Shown here: piece after piece, positions 8,002-15,793 of the stretch
Layout of the letters: each line of letters opens with the position of its first letter
Numbering within the stretch: position 1 is the first letter of the stretch
Assembly (NCBI GenBank): GCA_964011275.1
Contig: CAXGOB010000052.1
Coordinates: 1-37,962 of the forward strand
Origin: UBA7328 sp002471345
GTDB lineage: Bacteria; Bacteroidota; Bacteroidia; Chitinophagales; Saprospiraceae
Length of the DNA stretch: 37,962 bases
Direction: 5' to 3'
The notes under the pieces: generated by a model
Told to the model about the DNA's origin: nothing
Database searches by the model: none
The model's input: only the letters and a program-made list of their open reading frames with translations
Position numbers and translations under genes: made by a program

Positions 8002-9834
8002 ATGAAAAATTTTATTTCACTATTTGCATTGCTTGCATTTGCTACAGTAGGATTCGCTCAGCCTGAGGCTGGCATGCCTTCTGAAGCTGGTAAATGTTAT
8101 GCAAAATGTCTTATTGCTGATCAATATGAGACTATAACAGAGCAAGTTTTGGTTCAAGAAGCTGGTACTAATGTAGTAGCAACTGAAGCTTCATTTGAAT
8201 CTGTATCTGAGCAAGCATTGGCTAGAGAAGCCGGTACTGCATACAGCATTGTTCCTGCATCTTTTGAAACTGTGACAGGTTCTGTGACAGGTGAAACAGC
8301 AGAAGCACTTAGAATTGTACCTGCATCATTCGAAACTGCTACAGAGCAAGTAATGGCTAAGGGTGGTTGTGGAGACTCTTCTAGCGGAGACGATGCTTGT
8401 GGCAAAACAATCACTGCAGCACAATTTGAAACTGTCACAGAACAAGTTGTTGCTAAAGAAGCATATACTACCATAAGAGTAGTACCTGCAACTTTTGAAA
8501 CTGTTACAGAACAAGTTTTGGTACAAGATGGATATACAACATTAGCTGTAGTCCCTGCAACTTATGAAACTGTTACAGAACAAGTCCTTGTAAAAGACGG
8601 ATACTCTGAACTTACAGTTATTCCTGCAACTTATGAGACTGTTACAGAACAAGTCCTTGTAAAAGATGGCTATTCCGTATACGCTCCTGGAACTACTAAT
8701 TATGAGTCGCTCTCAGAGCAAGTTTTAATTAAAGAAGCGAGCACTAGAATAGAGACTTCTCCGATGCAATATGAGACTGTTACAGAAACTATCGAGACAG
8801 CACCTGCATCGACTAAGTGGGTCAAGAAAAAAGCAGATAAAAATTGTCTTTCAGCAAATCCTGATGACTGTTTAGTTTGGTGTCTTGTTGAGACTCCTGC
8901 ACAATTCAAAACCGTTACTAGAAAAGAGGCAAGTGGATGCGCTGATGGATTTTCATCTGATTCTAATGGAGGTTGTTCTAGAACAATTGAAGTACCTGCT
9001 CAATATGAAACTAGAACATATGAGAGACCAGTGACTACTGCTCCTAAAGCCAGCACTGTAGATGCAGTTTACAAAACTGTTTCATATAGAAAGATTGTTT
9101 CTGCTGCTTCTACTACATCAAGAGAAGTACCTGCTCAGTATACGACAAGAACTTATTCTCAAATGGCAACTCCTGCGAGAATAACTACTACTGAAGTACC
9201 TGCTCAATATGAAACAAGAACATACCAAAAGATGCTTACTGCTGCTACAACAGAAGTAACTGAAGTTCCTGCAGAGTACATTACTAGATCTTACTCTAGT
9301 TTAGTTGCTGATGCAAGTGCAGTAAATGCTGTGGCTGAAGCTGCTGTGTATGAGACTAGATCTTTTGAAAGATTAGTACAAGATGCTTCTTCAGTATCTG
9401 TTGCTGGTGATGCTACAGGTGGAGAAAGCACTACTTACTCATCAGAAAAGTTAGTATCTGATGCATCAGTAGAGTCTTCTGACGTTGCTGCACAGTACAC
9501 TACAAGAACTTACGAAAGTTTAGCTGCTGCAGCTGGAACTAGAACTGTAGATGTACCTGCTGAGTATAGCACAATCACGAAGAGAAACCTTATCAAATCT
9601 GGTGGATTCACTGAATGGAGAGAGGTTGTGTGTGATACAGATATCACTGCTGACTTAGTAAGAAGAGTACAAGTTGCTCTTATGGCTCAAGGTTATGACC
9701 TTCCACAATATGGAGCGGATAATAATCTTGGAGCTGAGACTAAAGCTGCTTTAGTTAAATTCCAAAGAGATAATAACTTACCTATTGGTCAGTTGGATCT
9801 TGAAACTCTAAGAGCTCTTGGAGTTCAGAGATAA
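8002..9834 (+). CDS. Secreted 23-residue-repeat protein with C-terminal peptidoglycan-binding domain
   Basis: A 610-residue protein. Residues 1-20 are a signal peptide (ending VGFAQ). Residues 41 to ~540 are about twenty degenerate repeats of ~23 residues. Copies 1-10 follow the form TYETVTEQVLVKDGYxxxxVPA; copies 11-20 follow QYETRTYxxLxxxAxxxxxEVPA. Three copies carry longer Cys-containing loops (Cys 123/133, 282/290/294, 313/325), and Cys 32/36 lie near the N-terminus. Residues ~549-610 match PG_binding_1 (VRRVQVALMAQGY, LGAETKAALVKFQRDNNLP, LDLETLRALG). Inferred role: an elongated periplasmic or envelope spacer anchored on peptidoglycan. No T9SS tail, lipobox or OmpA domain is present. 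It is flanked by its own promoter and a strong hairpin, so it looks monocistronic. The repeat family is not one I can name. Confidence 0.85.
   Translation: MKNFISLFALLAFATVGFAQPEAGMPSEAGKCYAKCLIADQYETITEQVLVQEAGTNVVATEASFESVSEQALAREAGTAYSIVPASFETVTGSVTGETAEALRIVPASFETATEQVMAKGGCGDSSSGDDACGKTITAAQFETVTEQVVAKEAYTTIRVVPATFETVTEQVLVQDGYTTLAVVPATYETVTEQVLVKDGYSELTVIPATYETVTEQVLVKDGYSVYAPGTTNYESLSEQVLIKEASTRIETSPMQYETVTETIETAPASTKWVKKKADKNCLSANPDDCLVWCLVETPAQFKTVTRKEASGCADGFSSDSNGGCSRTIEVPAQYETRTYERPVTTAPKASTVDAVYKTVSYRKIVSAASTTSREVPAQYTTRTYSQMATPARITTTEVPAQYETRTYQKMLTAATTEVTEVPAEYITRSYSSLVADASAVNAVAEAAVYETRSFERLVQDASSVSVAGDATGGESTTYSSEKLVSDASVESSDVAAQYTTRTYESLAAAAGTRTVDVPAEYSTITKRNLIKSGGFTEWREVVCDTDITADLVRRVQVALMAQGYDLPQYGADNNLGAETKAALVKFQRDNNLPIGQLDLETLRALGVQR
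8122..9621 (+). repeat. Tandem coding repeats, ~69-base unit, about 20 copies
   Basis: The DNA repeats in 69-base units corresponding to 23 residues. The period is exact in the best-conserved part: CCTGCA at 8485, 8554 and 8623 marks three consecutive units that are nearly identical, pointing to recent local duplication. Units toward both ends are much more diverged. Confidence 0.8.
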
Positions 9835-9857
9835 TATCTTTTAACATAGATATAAAT

Positions 9858-9889
9858 GAAGCCCTGTCAGAATATTCTGACAGGGCTTC
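9858..9889. terminator. Perfect inverted repeat, probable terminator
   Basis: A 32-base perfect palindrome with 16-base arms (GAAGCCCTGTCAGAAT and its complement), 24 bases after the repeat-protein stop and followed by TCATTTT. The arms are GC-richer than the surroundings. The run of T is weak, but the symmetrical stem could terminate transcription on either strand. Confidence 0.65.
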
Positions 9890-9979
9890 TCATTTTACTG
9901 CATTCGGTAGAAGAATCAACATTCGCAATGCACAGTTCTTTTCACTCCCTTTATCATATATTCTTTATTAGAATATAAA

Positions 9980-9987
9980 TACATTTG
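9980..9987 (+). promoter_or_regulatory. -7 promoter box of glyA
   Basis: TACATTTG matches TAnnTTTG exactly and ends 24 bases before the ATG at 10011. No good -33 TTG is visible at the usual distance. The box overlaps the GTG at 9987, which argues against that GTG as the start codon. Confidence 0.5.
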
Positions 9988-10010
9988 TGCCACATTCTAA
10001 AAAATTATCA

Positions 10011-11288
10011 ATGGACATCATTTTTGACTTAATCGATCAAGAAAAACATAGGCAACAATCAGGAGCGGAACTTATCGCATCTGAGAACTTTGTAAGTCAA
10101 AATGTACTAGATGCCATGGGAAGTTGCCTTACCAATAAATATGCTGAAGGGTATCCAGGAAAACGTTATTATGGAGGTTGTGAAGTTGTCGATGAAATCG
10201 AAACTATTGCAATTGAACGGTTAAAAACACTTTTTGGGGCAGCTTATGCAAATGTTCAACCTCACTCTGGGGCACAAGCAAATGCAGCTGTTTTTTTGTC
10301 AGTTCTTCAACCTGGAGATACTATCTTAGGATTTGATCTTTCTCACGGAGGTCATCTTTCCCACGGTTCTCCTGTTAACTTTAGTGGCAAGATATACAAT
10401 CCTGTTTTCTATGGTGTAGAAAAAGAATCTGGGACTATAAACATGGACAAGGTAGAAGAACTTGCCTTAGAACATAAACCCAAATTAATCATATGTGGAG
10501 CTTCAGCCTATGCAAGAGATTGGGACTATATACGATTTAGAGCTATTGCAAATGAAGTGGGTGCTCTACTTTTAGCTGATATTGCACATCCAGCTGGACT
10601 AATAGCTGCTAAACTATTAAATGACCCTATTCCCCATTGTCACATCGTGACATCCACAACACACAAAACCTTAAGAGGACCAAGAGGTGGAATTATCATG
10701 ATGGGTTCTGATTTTGAAAACCCTTGGGGTAGAAAAACTAAGAAAGGCAACCCAATTAAAATGTCTTCTGTAATGAATAGTGGTGTTTTTCCTGGTATGC
10801 AGGGAGGACCATTAGAACATGTCATTGCTTCAAAAGCAGTAGCATTTGAAGAAGCAATGCAACCATCTTTTAAAAGTTATGGTGAAGTTGTAATCAAAAA
10901 TGCTAAAGCTATGGCAGAAGAGCTAGTAGCAAGAGGATATTCAGTCATTTCTGGTGGCACAGATAATCATCTTCTACTCATTGATCTTAATTCAAAAAAA
11001 GTTACTGGAAAAGAAGCTGAAAATGCACTTGTAAGAGCTGACATAACAGTAAATAAAAATATGGTGCCCTTTGACACCAGAAGTCCATTTGTCACATCTG
11101 GAATTAGAATAGGCACTGCAGCCGTGACTACTAGGGGCTTTAAAGAAAATGACTGTCTAAAAATAGTAGACTGGATGGATCAGGTGATTATGAATCATGA
11201 TAACGATTCTATAATATCACAAGTTAAAAGTTCAATCAATGATTTTATGGAAGACTTTCCATTATACGAAAAAGCCCTTGTATCATAA
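10011..11288 (+). CDS. glyA: Serine hydroxymethyltransferase
   Basis: A 425-residue cytoplasmic PLP enzyme that interconverts serine and glycine while loading one-carbon units on tetrahydrofolate. Seen: GAELIASENFVS, TNKYAEGYPGKRYYGGCEVVD, QPHSGAQANAAV, the Schiff-base lysine segment STTHKTLRGPRGG and GVFPGMQGGPLEH. The whole family length is present. The open frame extends to a GTG at 9987, but that codon lies in the -7 promoter box, and the family normally begins right at the (D)xxIFDLI segment, so ATG 10011 is chosen. The 3' end overlaps convergent truA by 6 bases. It appears to be transcribed alone. Confidence 0.96.
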   Translation: MDIIFDLIDQEKHRQQSGAELIASENFVSQNVLDAMGSCLTNKYAEGYPGKRYYGGCEVVDEIETIAIERLKTLFGAAYANVQPHSGAQANAAVFLSVLQPGDTILGFDLSHGGHLSHGSPVNFSGKIYNPVFYGVEKESGTINMDKVEELALEHKPKLIICGASAYARDWDYIRFRAIANEVGALLLADIAHPAGLIAAKLLNDPIPHCHIVTSTTHKTLRGPRGGIIMMGSDFENPWGRKTKKGNPIKMSSVMNSGVFPGMQGGPLEHVIASKAVAFEEAMQPSFKSYGEVVIKNAKAMAEELVARGYSVISGGTDNHLLLIDLNSKKVTGKEAENALVRADITVNKNMVPFDTRSPFVTSGIRIGTAAVTTRGFKENDCLKIVDWMDQVIMNHDNDSIISQVKSSINDFMEDFPLYEKALVS

Positions 11289-12050
11289 ATCTAGAACTGA
11301 GTCTTTAGGGTAATTTACTTTATATAGATATAGACTATGAGCAGGAACACTCCAACTATTTTGGAGTCTTTCAGTTCTCTCCATAGCTGAATATAATTCT
11401 TGAATATTCATCTTACCAAGTCCTATATTCAACATTGCCCCCACAATCATCCTTACCATCCCTCTGAGAAACCTGTTTCCATGAATGACATATCTCATTT
11501 GCTCCCCTTCAAAGTCCCATTCAGACTTAGTAATGTGACAAAATGTGTTAGAAACATCCGAATGCGTTTTGCAAAAGGTAAAAAAATCTCTTTTACCTAA
11601 GAGCAAACTTGCAGCTTCCTGAAGTTTTTCTTTATTCAACTTTCGAGTCCCTAAAGTCAGATAATAGGATGAATCTTTTAGAAAAGGATTTTTACTCGTA
11701 TGAATGAAATATTCGTATCCACGTTCAGTAGCATCATAGCGCGCATGAAAATATTTGTCTACTCTTTTGATTCCACTTAGGACTATTTTATCACCAAGTA
11801 TTCCATTGAGACTATATAGTCTAGATTGAGGGTCTGCAAATGCTGAATCAAAATGAAAATAATACTCTTTTGCGTTTACACCTGTATCTGTTCTTCCACA
11901 TCCGACTATCTCTACTACCTCTTTGAAGACCACTTTCATTGCATCTTCGATGCTTCCTTGAATGGTTTGTCCTTTTTTTTGTTTTTGATAACCATAGTAT
12001 CCTTTACCCAAGTACATCATCTTGGCGCAATATCGATTAGTAATGGTCAT
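11283..12050 (-). CDS. truA: tRNA pseudouridine synthase A
   Basis: A 255-residue enzyme that makes pseudouridine at positions 38-40 in tRNA anticodon stem-loops. Seen: YLGKGYYGYQKQ near the N-terminus, the catalytic Asp in CGRTDTGVNA (D55), FHARYDATERGYEYFIH, and RFLRGMVRMIVGAMLNIG near the C-terminus. The length is normal. It lies 15 bases after clpX on the same strand and is probably the last gene of the tRNA-Leu-tig-clpP-clpX-truA run. Confidence 0.95.
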   Translation of the reverse strand: MTITNRYCAKMMYLGKGYYGYQKQKKGQTIQGSIEDAMKVVFKEVVEIVGCGRTDTGVNAKEYYFHFDSAFADPQSRLYSLNGILGDKIVLSGIKRVDKYFHARYDATERGYEYFIHTSKNPFLKDSSYYLTLGTRKLNKEKLQEAASLLLGKRDFFTFCKTHSDVSNTFCHITKSEWDFEGEQMRYVIHGNRFLRGMVRMIVGAMLNIGLGKMNIQELYSAMERTERLQNSWSVPAHSLYLYKVNYPKDSVLDL

Positions 12051-12065
12051 TTATAAAGTAGAAGT

Positions 12066-13304
12066 TTATGCGACTTTTAGCTGGGCGATTTTGGAAGTCA
12101 TCAGTTTTTTATGAGCATAATCCAAATTTATCACTAATTCTTTCACATCTTTTTGAGAAGGCAATTCGAACATATCATCCGTAAGAATCTCTTCACAAAT
12201 GGATCTCAGCCCTCTTGCTCCTAGTTTAAATTCTAGAGCCTTTTCTGCCAAGAATTCAATGGCCTCTTTTTCAAATTTGAGCGAGACTCCTTCTAATTCA
12301 AAAAGTTTTTCATATTGCCTTATCAATGAATTTTTAGGCTCCACTAAAATACGCATCAATGTTTCCTTATCCATTGGATTTAGATAAGTTAAAACTGGAA
12401 GTCTTCCAATAAGTTCTGGAATTAGTCCAAATCCTTTAATATCTCTATGAGATATATATTTGAGAAGAGAATCTCGATTGATGCTTTCTTTTGACTCATT
12501 CTTGTATCCGATTACACTAGTTCGTAATCTCTTAGCAATTACTTTTTCTATTCCATCAAAAGCACCACCACATATAAATAGAATATTTCCTGTATTTACG
12601 GCTACCATTTTCTGCTCTGGATGCTTCCTTCCACCGTTAGGAGGCACATTTACTGTAGCTCCTTCTAACATTTTAAGAAGCGATTGTTGCACCCCTTCTC
12701 CTGATACATCTCTCGTGATAGAAGGGTTATCACTTTTGCGAGCAATTTTATCTATTTCATCGATATACACGATTCCTCTTTCAGCTGCTTCTACATTGTA
12801 ATCACAAGCTTGCAAAAGTCTAGAAAGCATGCTTTCTACATCTTCACCAACATATCCAGCTTCAGTAAAGACAGTTGCATCTACAATGGCAAATGGGACA
12901 TCCAAGAATCGAGCAATTGTCTTGGCTAATAATGTCTTACCTGTGCCAGTCTCCCCTACTAACAGAATATTACTTTTCTCAATCTCTACTTCATCTAGGT
13001 CCGGTATGTATTTTAATCTTTTATAATGATTATACACCGCTACAGACAGATACTTTTTGGCCTCTACCTGACCAATTACGTACTTGTCCAAGAAGGTTTT
13101 GATTTCAACCGGAGTAATATTCTCAGGAAATTCAAAATTCAGTTCACTTTCACTTTCATCTGTGACCAATTCTCGGCTTACAATATCTGAAGCTTGTTCT
13201 ACACAAGTTTCACAAATGTGACCTTTGAGACCAGCTATTAGGAGTAAAGCTTCATTTTTTGCCTTACCACAAAAGGAACAATTTTGACCAATATTTTCGT
13301 CCAT
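12066..13304 (-). CDS. clpX: ATP-dependent Clp protease ATP-binding subunit ClpX
   Basis: A 412-residue AAA+ unfoldase that feeds substrates into ClpP. In order: a zinc-binding domain with Cys 9, 12, 31 and 34; Walker A GETGTGKTLLAKT; pore loop GYVGED; Walker B IVYIDEIDK; a sensor/Arg-finger region ending in GARGLRSICEEILTD. An LIxxL/IGF-type ClpP contact loop is represented by FICGGAFDGIE leading into the variable loop. It lies 37 bases after the clpP stop on the same strand, so both subunits are very likely cotranscribed. Confidence 0.97.
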   Translation of the reverse strand: MDENIGQNCSFCGKAKNEALLLIAGLKGHICETCVEQASDIVSRELVTDESESELNFEFPENITPVEIKTFLDKYVIGQVEAKKYLSVAVYNHYKRLKYIPDLDEVEIEKSNILLVGETGTGKTLLAKTIARFLDVPFAIVDATVFTEAGYVGEDVESMLSRLLQACDYNVEAAERGIVYIDEIDKIARKSDNPSITRDVSGEGVQQSLLKMLEGATVNVPPNGGRKHPEQKMVAVNTGNILFICGGAFDGIEKVIAKRLRTSVIGYKNESKESINRDSLLKYISHRDIKGFGLIPELIGRLPVLTYLNPMDKETLMRILVEPKNSLIRQYEKLFELEGVSLKFEKEAIEFLAEKALEFKLGARGLRSICEEILTDDMFELPSQKDVKELVINLDYAHKKLMTSKIAQLKVA

Positions 13305-13341
13305 ATTGCTAAGATAGAGATTATTTTAAAGGATTAAGAGG

Positions 13342-14025
13342 CTACTTTCTTTTGAGTACTTCATCAATTAGGCCGTAGTTCTTGGCATCAGTCGCATTCA
13401 TCCAGTTGTCCCTATCTGAGTCCTTTTCTATTTTTTTGAATGTCTGCCCAGTATGACTTGCTAATATCTCGTACAACTCTTTCTTCATACTCTTAATAAG
13501 ATTGTATGAAATCTCCATATCAGAAAACTGTCCTTGCATCCCACCGGAAGGCTGATGAATCATTACTCTACTATGTGGTAGACAACTTCTTTTACCTTTT
13601 GTCCCTGCTGCAAGTAAAACCGCGCCCATAGATGCTGCCATTGAAGTACATATAGTACTTACGTCAGGAGAAACATACTGCATTGTATCATATATACCAA
13701 GTCCTGCAATTACACTTCCTCCAGGGCTATTTATAAACATCTGAATGTCCATTTTCGGATCAGTAGACTCTAAAAATAACAATTGAGCTTGAACAACATT
13801 GGCCACATAATCATTCACAGGTACTCCCATAAAAATGATTCTATCCATCATCAGTCTTGAAAAAACATCCATTCCCACGATATTCATTTGGCGCTCTTCA
13901 ATTACCTGAGGAGTAAACCCGTTAATATTGGGTGCAGATACTGCATTCTTATATTTATCTAAATGCATGCTACTCATTCCTAGATGTTGAGTTGCATATT
14001 TTTTAAACTCGTCTGATGTATACAT
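13342..14025 (-). CDS. clpP: ATP-dependent Clp protease proteolytic subunit ClpP
   Basis: A 227-residue serine peptidase forming the Clp barrel. The catalytic triad is visible: S132 in SMAASMGAVLL, H157 in RVMIHQPSGG and D206 in SDRDNWM. FINSPGGSVIAGLGIYD is the conserved oxyanion/handle region. The N-terminal ~30 residues before the mature core are variable and probably processed. It sits between tig (47 bases upstream) and clpX, the common bacterial order linking ribosome-associated folding to proteolysis. Confidence 0.97.
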   Translation of the reverse strand: MYTSDEFKKYATQHLGMSSMHLDKYKNAVSAPNINGFTPQVIEERQMNIVGMDVFSRLMMDRIIFMGVPVNDYVANVVQAQLLFLESTDPKMDIQMFINSPGGSVIAGLGIYDTMQYVSPDVSTICTSMAASMGAVLLAAGTKGKRSCLPHSRVMIHQPSGGMQGQFSDMEISYNLIKSMKKELYEILASHTGQTFKKIEKDSDRDNWMNATDAKNYGLIDEVLKRK

Positions 14026-14072
14026 ATGTATTATTATTATTAGAAGTAAGAGAGAAACAGAGAAATTCCTTT

Positions 14073-15440
14073 TTAGTTCTGTTCTTGCATATTTTTAACA
14101 CGTTCCTTGTAGTCATCTAGGTCTATTTTTTTCTTTTTTAAAGTTACTGATTCCATAATTTGATCAAAAACTTTACGTGCATATACCTCTTCAAAAGTTT
14201 CTCTCACCTTTTCAGGTTGATTTTTCATATAAGTCTCAGCAAGAGAGTCGTAGTCCATACCAGGGTAATTATAAGCCTGCAGCATCTCTTTAACTTTTTC
14301 TACCATTGCTGCTTTTATGTCCTCTGGTTTTACCTCAATGTCGTTTTGTTTTCCTAGGTTTTGCTTTATTAATGACCACCTAAGACTTTTTTCAAAGCTT
14401 TCATATTCTCCTTCTAAGTCTTCGGGGGTGGCTTTATCATTACTTGCTAAGAGCCATTCTTTTAGGAATTCATGTGGTAGATCCACATTGTTCTTTTCTA
14501 CAAGATCTTCAAGAATATATCTCTCAGTCATTGCTGTACTTTGAGATTTATAATATGTCTCTAATTCTTCTTTGATTTTTGCCACAGCATCCTCCTCTGA
14601 TTTCACTTCCATTCCTTGAAATGCTTTTTCAAAAAATTCTTCGTTTAGTTCTGCTGGCTTCATCTCCTTCACCCCTTCTACAGTAGCAATAAAGTGATCA
14701 TTAAATCTTGTATTTGGCTCAACTTTCAAAAAATATTTCAAGACAAAATCCCGATCGACTTCTTTTTCTAAATCCATGATATTCACCACAATCTCGAATC
14801 CTTTCTCCTTTCCTATAAGTTGCTCCTTGTACTGATTTGAAATACGATCTACTAAAATGCCAAATTCAGAAGATACTCCTCCTTCCAATATGATATTTTC
14901 TTCATCAAGCTCATTGACTTTAACGGATATATAATCTTTCTCTTCAATGGCCCTTTCCACTAGATCCTCGGTGCCATATCGTTTTCTAATGTTCCTAAAC
15001 TCCTCCTCAATCATGCCCTTTTCAATCTTCACTTCGTAAGATTCATAGACATCACTTTCTCCCAATCCAACAATCTCAAATTCTGGAGCAAGGCCTATTT
15101 TAAAAGTAAAAGTAAGAGGAGTGAAATTATTCACATTTATATCACTTCCATCAAAATCTGTAGTTGGAAGTGGTTCTCCAAGTAAGTTTAATTCTTCTGA
15201 TTTAATAAACCCATCGACTTCAGAAGAAATCCTTTTATTCAAAATATCAGCAAGAACACTTTTGCCATACATTTTCTTAATAGCAGAGACAGGGGTCTTT
15301 CCTTTGCGAAAGCCTTTCAAATGTGCCTTTTGCCTAAAAGTCTTAATCTCCTTGTCGAATTCAGGTTTATAGTCGGACGGTTCAAGTTGAAGTGTAATTT
15401 CCGAAATTAAATTACCTATTTCTTTTCTGGTTATTTCCAT
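14073..15440 (-). CDS. tig: Trigger factor
   Basis: A 455-residue ribosome-associated chaperone. The N-terminal ribosome-binding loop is present (HLKGFRKGKTPVSAIKKMYG). The middle (~150-240) corresponds to the PPIase-like domain but is diverged, as is usual in Bacteroidota. The C-terminal helical arms are rich in charged residues (EEFFEKAFQGM onward to the end). It lies 40 bases downstream of a tRNA-Leu gene on the same strand and 47 bases before clpP. This tRNA-tig-clpP-clpX arrangement recurs in the phylum, supporting a single transcription unit. Confidence 0.95.
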   Translation of the reverse strand: MEITRKEIGNLISEITLQLEPSDYKPEFDKEIKTFRQKAHLKGFRKGKTPVSAIKKMYGKSVLADILNKRISSEVDGFIKSEELNLLGEPLPTTDFDGSDINVNNFTPLTFTFKIGLAPEFEIVGLGESDVYESYEVKIEKGMIEEEFRNIRKRYGTEDLVERAIEEKDYISVKVNELDEENIILEGGVSSEFGILVDRISNQYKEQLIGKEKGFEIVVNIMDLEKEVDRDFVLKYFLKVEPNTRFNDHFIATVEGVKEMKPAELNEEFFEKAFQGMEVKSEEDAVAKIKEELETYYKSQSTAMTERYILEDLVEKNNVDLPHEFLKEWLLASNDKATPEDLEGEYESFEKSLRWSLIKQNLGKQNDIEVKPEDIKAAMVEKVKEMLQAYNYPGMDYDSLAETYMKNQPEKVRETFEEVYARKVFDQIMESVTLKKKKIDLDDYKERVKNMQEQN

Positions 15441-15480
15441 AGATACAAATCAGTGAAGAAGTTTTCTGAGAGGAAAAAAG

Positions 15481-15562
15481 TGCGGGTGAAGGGACTCGAA
15501 CCCCCACACCTCACGGCACTAGATCCTAAGTCTAGCGTGTCTACCAATTTCACCACACCCGC
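15481..15562 (-). tRNA. tRNA-Leu (anticodon TAG)
   Basis: An 82-base cloverleaf on the minus strand. The acceptor stem GCGGGTG pairs with CACCCGC and leaves discriminator A; CCA is not encoded. The anticodon stem CTAGA/TCTAG encloses loop CTTAGGA with TAG at 15526-15528, reading CUA codons. A D-loop with TTGGTAGAC, a long class II variable arm and the T-loop TTCGAGT are present. It precedes tig by 40 bases. Confidence 0.95.
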
Positions 15563-15574
15563 AAAAAAGTCGCG

Positions 15575-15582
15575 CAAATATA
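15575..15582 (-). promoter_or_regulatory. -7 promoter box of the tRNA-Leu/tig operon
   Basis: On the minus strand TATATTTG matches TAnnTTTG exactly and ends 12 bases before the tRNA 5' end. No TTG is found at the normal -33 distance, so the assignment rests on the -7 box and its position. Confidence 0.5.
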
Positions 15583-15736
15583 AAACTCTTCTATGAAAGA
15601 ATCGAGTCTTACAAATTTATATTTTTTCAAGTTTAACTAAAGTGCAATTTAACTGCCTAAGGACAAGTCATTAAACAATTAGAATATGACCAATAATATT
15701 CTTTAAAAGGAATTCTTTGGCGCAAAATGATCATTC

Positions 15737-15752
15737 GAATCATGCATGATTC
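15737..15752. promoter_or_regulatory. 16-base palindrome upstream of rsh, possible operator
   Basis: GAATCATGCATGATTC is a perfect palindrome about 25-40 bases upstream of the rsh start. It lies next to TAGATTTTG (15770-15778), a near match to the -7 box with one extra base. Its position would suit a dimeric regulator. The rest of 15563-15775 shows no gene. Confidence 0.4.
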
Positions 15753-15793
15753 AGCCATTTTATCTAAATTAGATTTTGTCTAAACGATTATTA

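Noticed and set aside
8154..8909. Minus-strand frames opposite the repeat protein
   Set aside because: They mirror the 69-base coding repeats and show repetitive Val/Ser-rich composition without any signal for a gene.
9987..10010. GTG 9987 as the glyA start
   Set aside because: The GTG overlaps the exact -7 box TACATTTG and would add eight residues not usual in the family; ATG 10011 fits better.
15776..15793. TTG 15776 as the rsh start
   Set aside because: It lies within a promoter-like TAGATTTTG; ATG 15794 is in frame and loses no conserved sequence. The choice is not certain.
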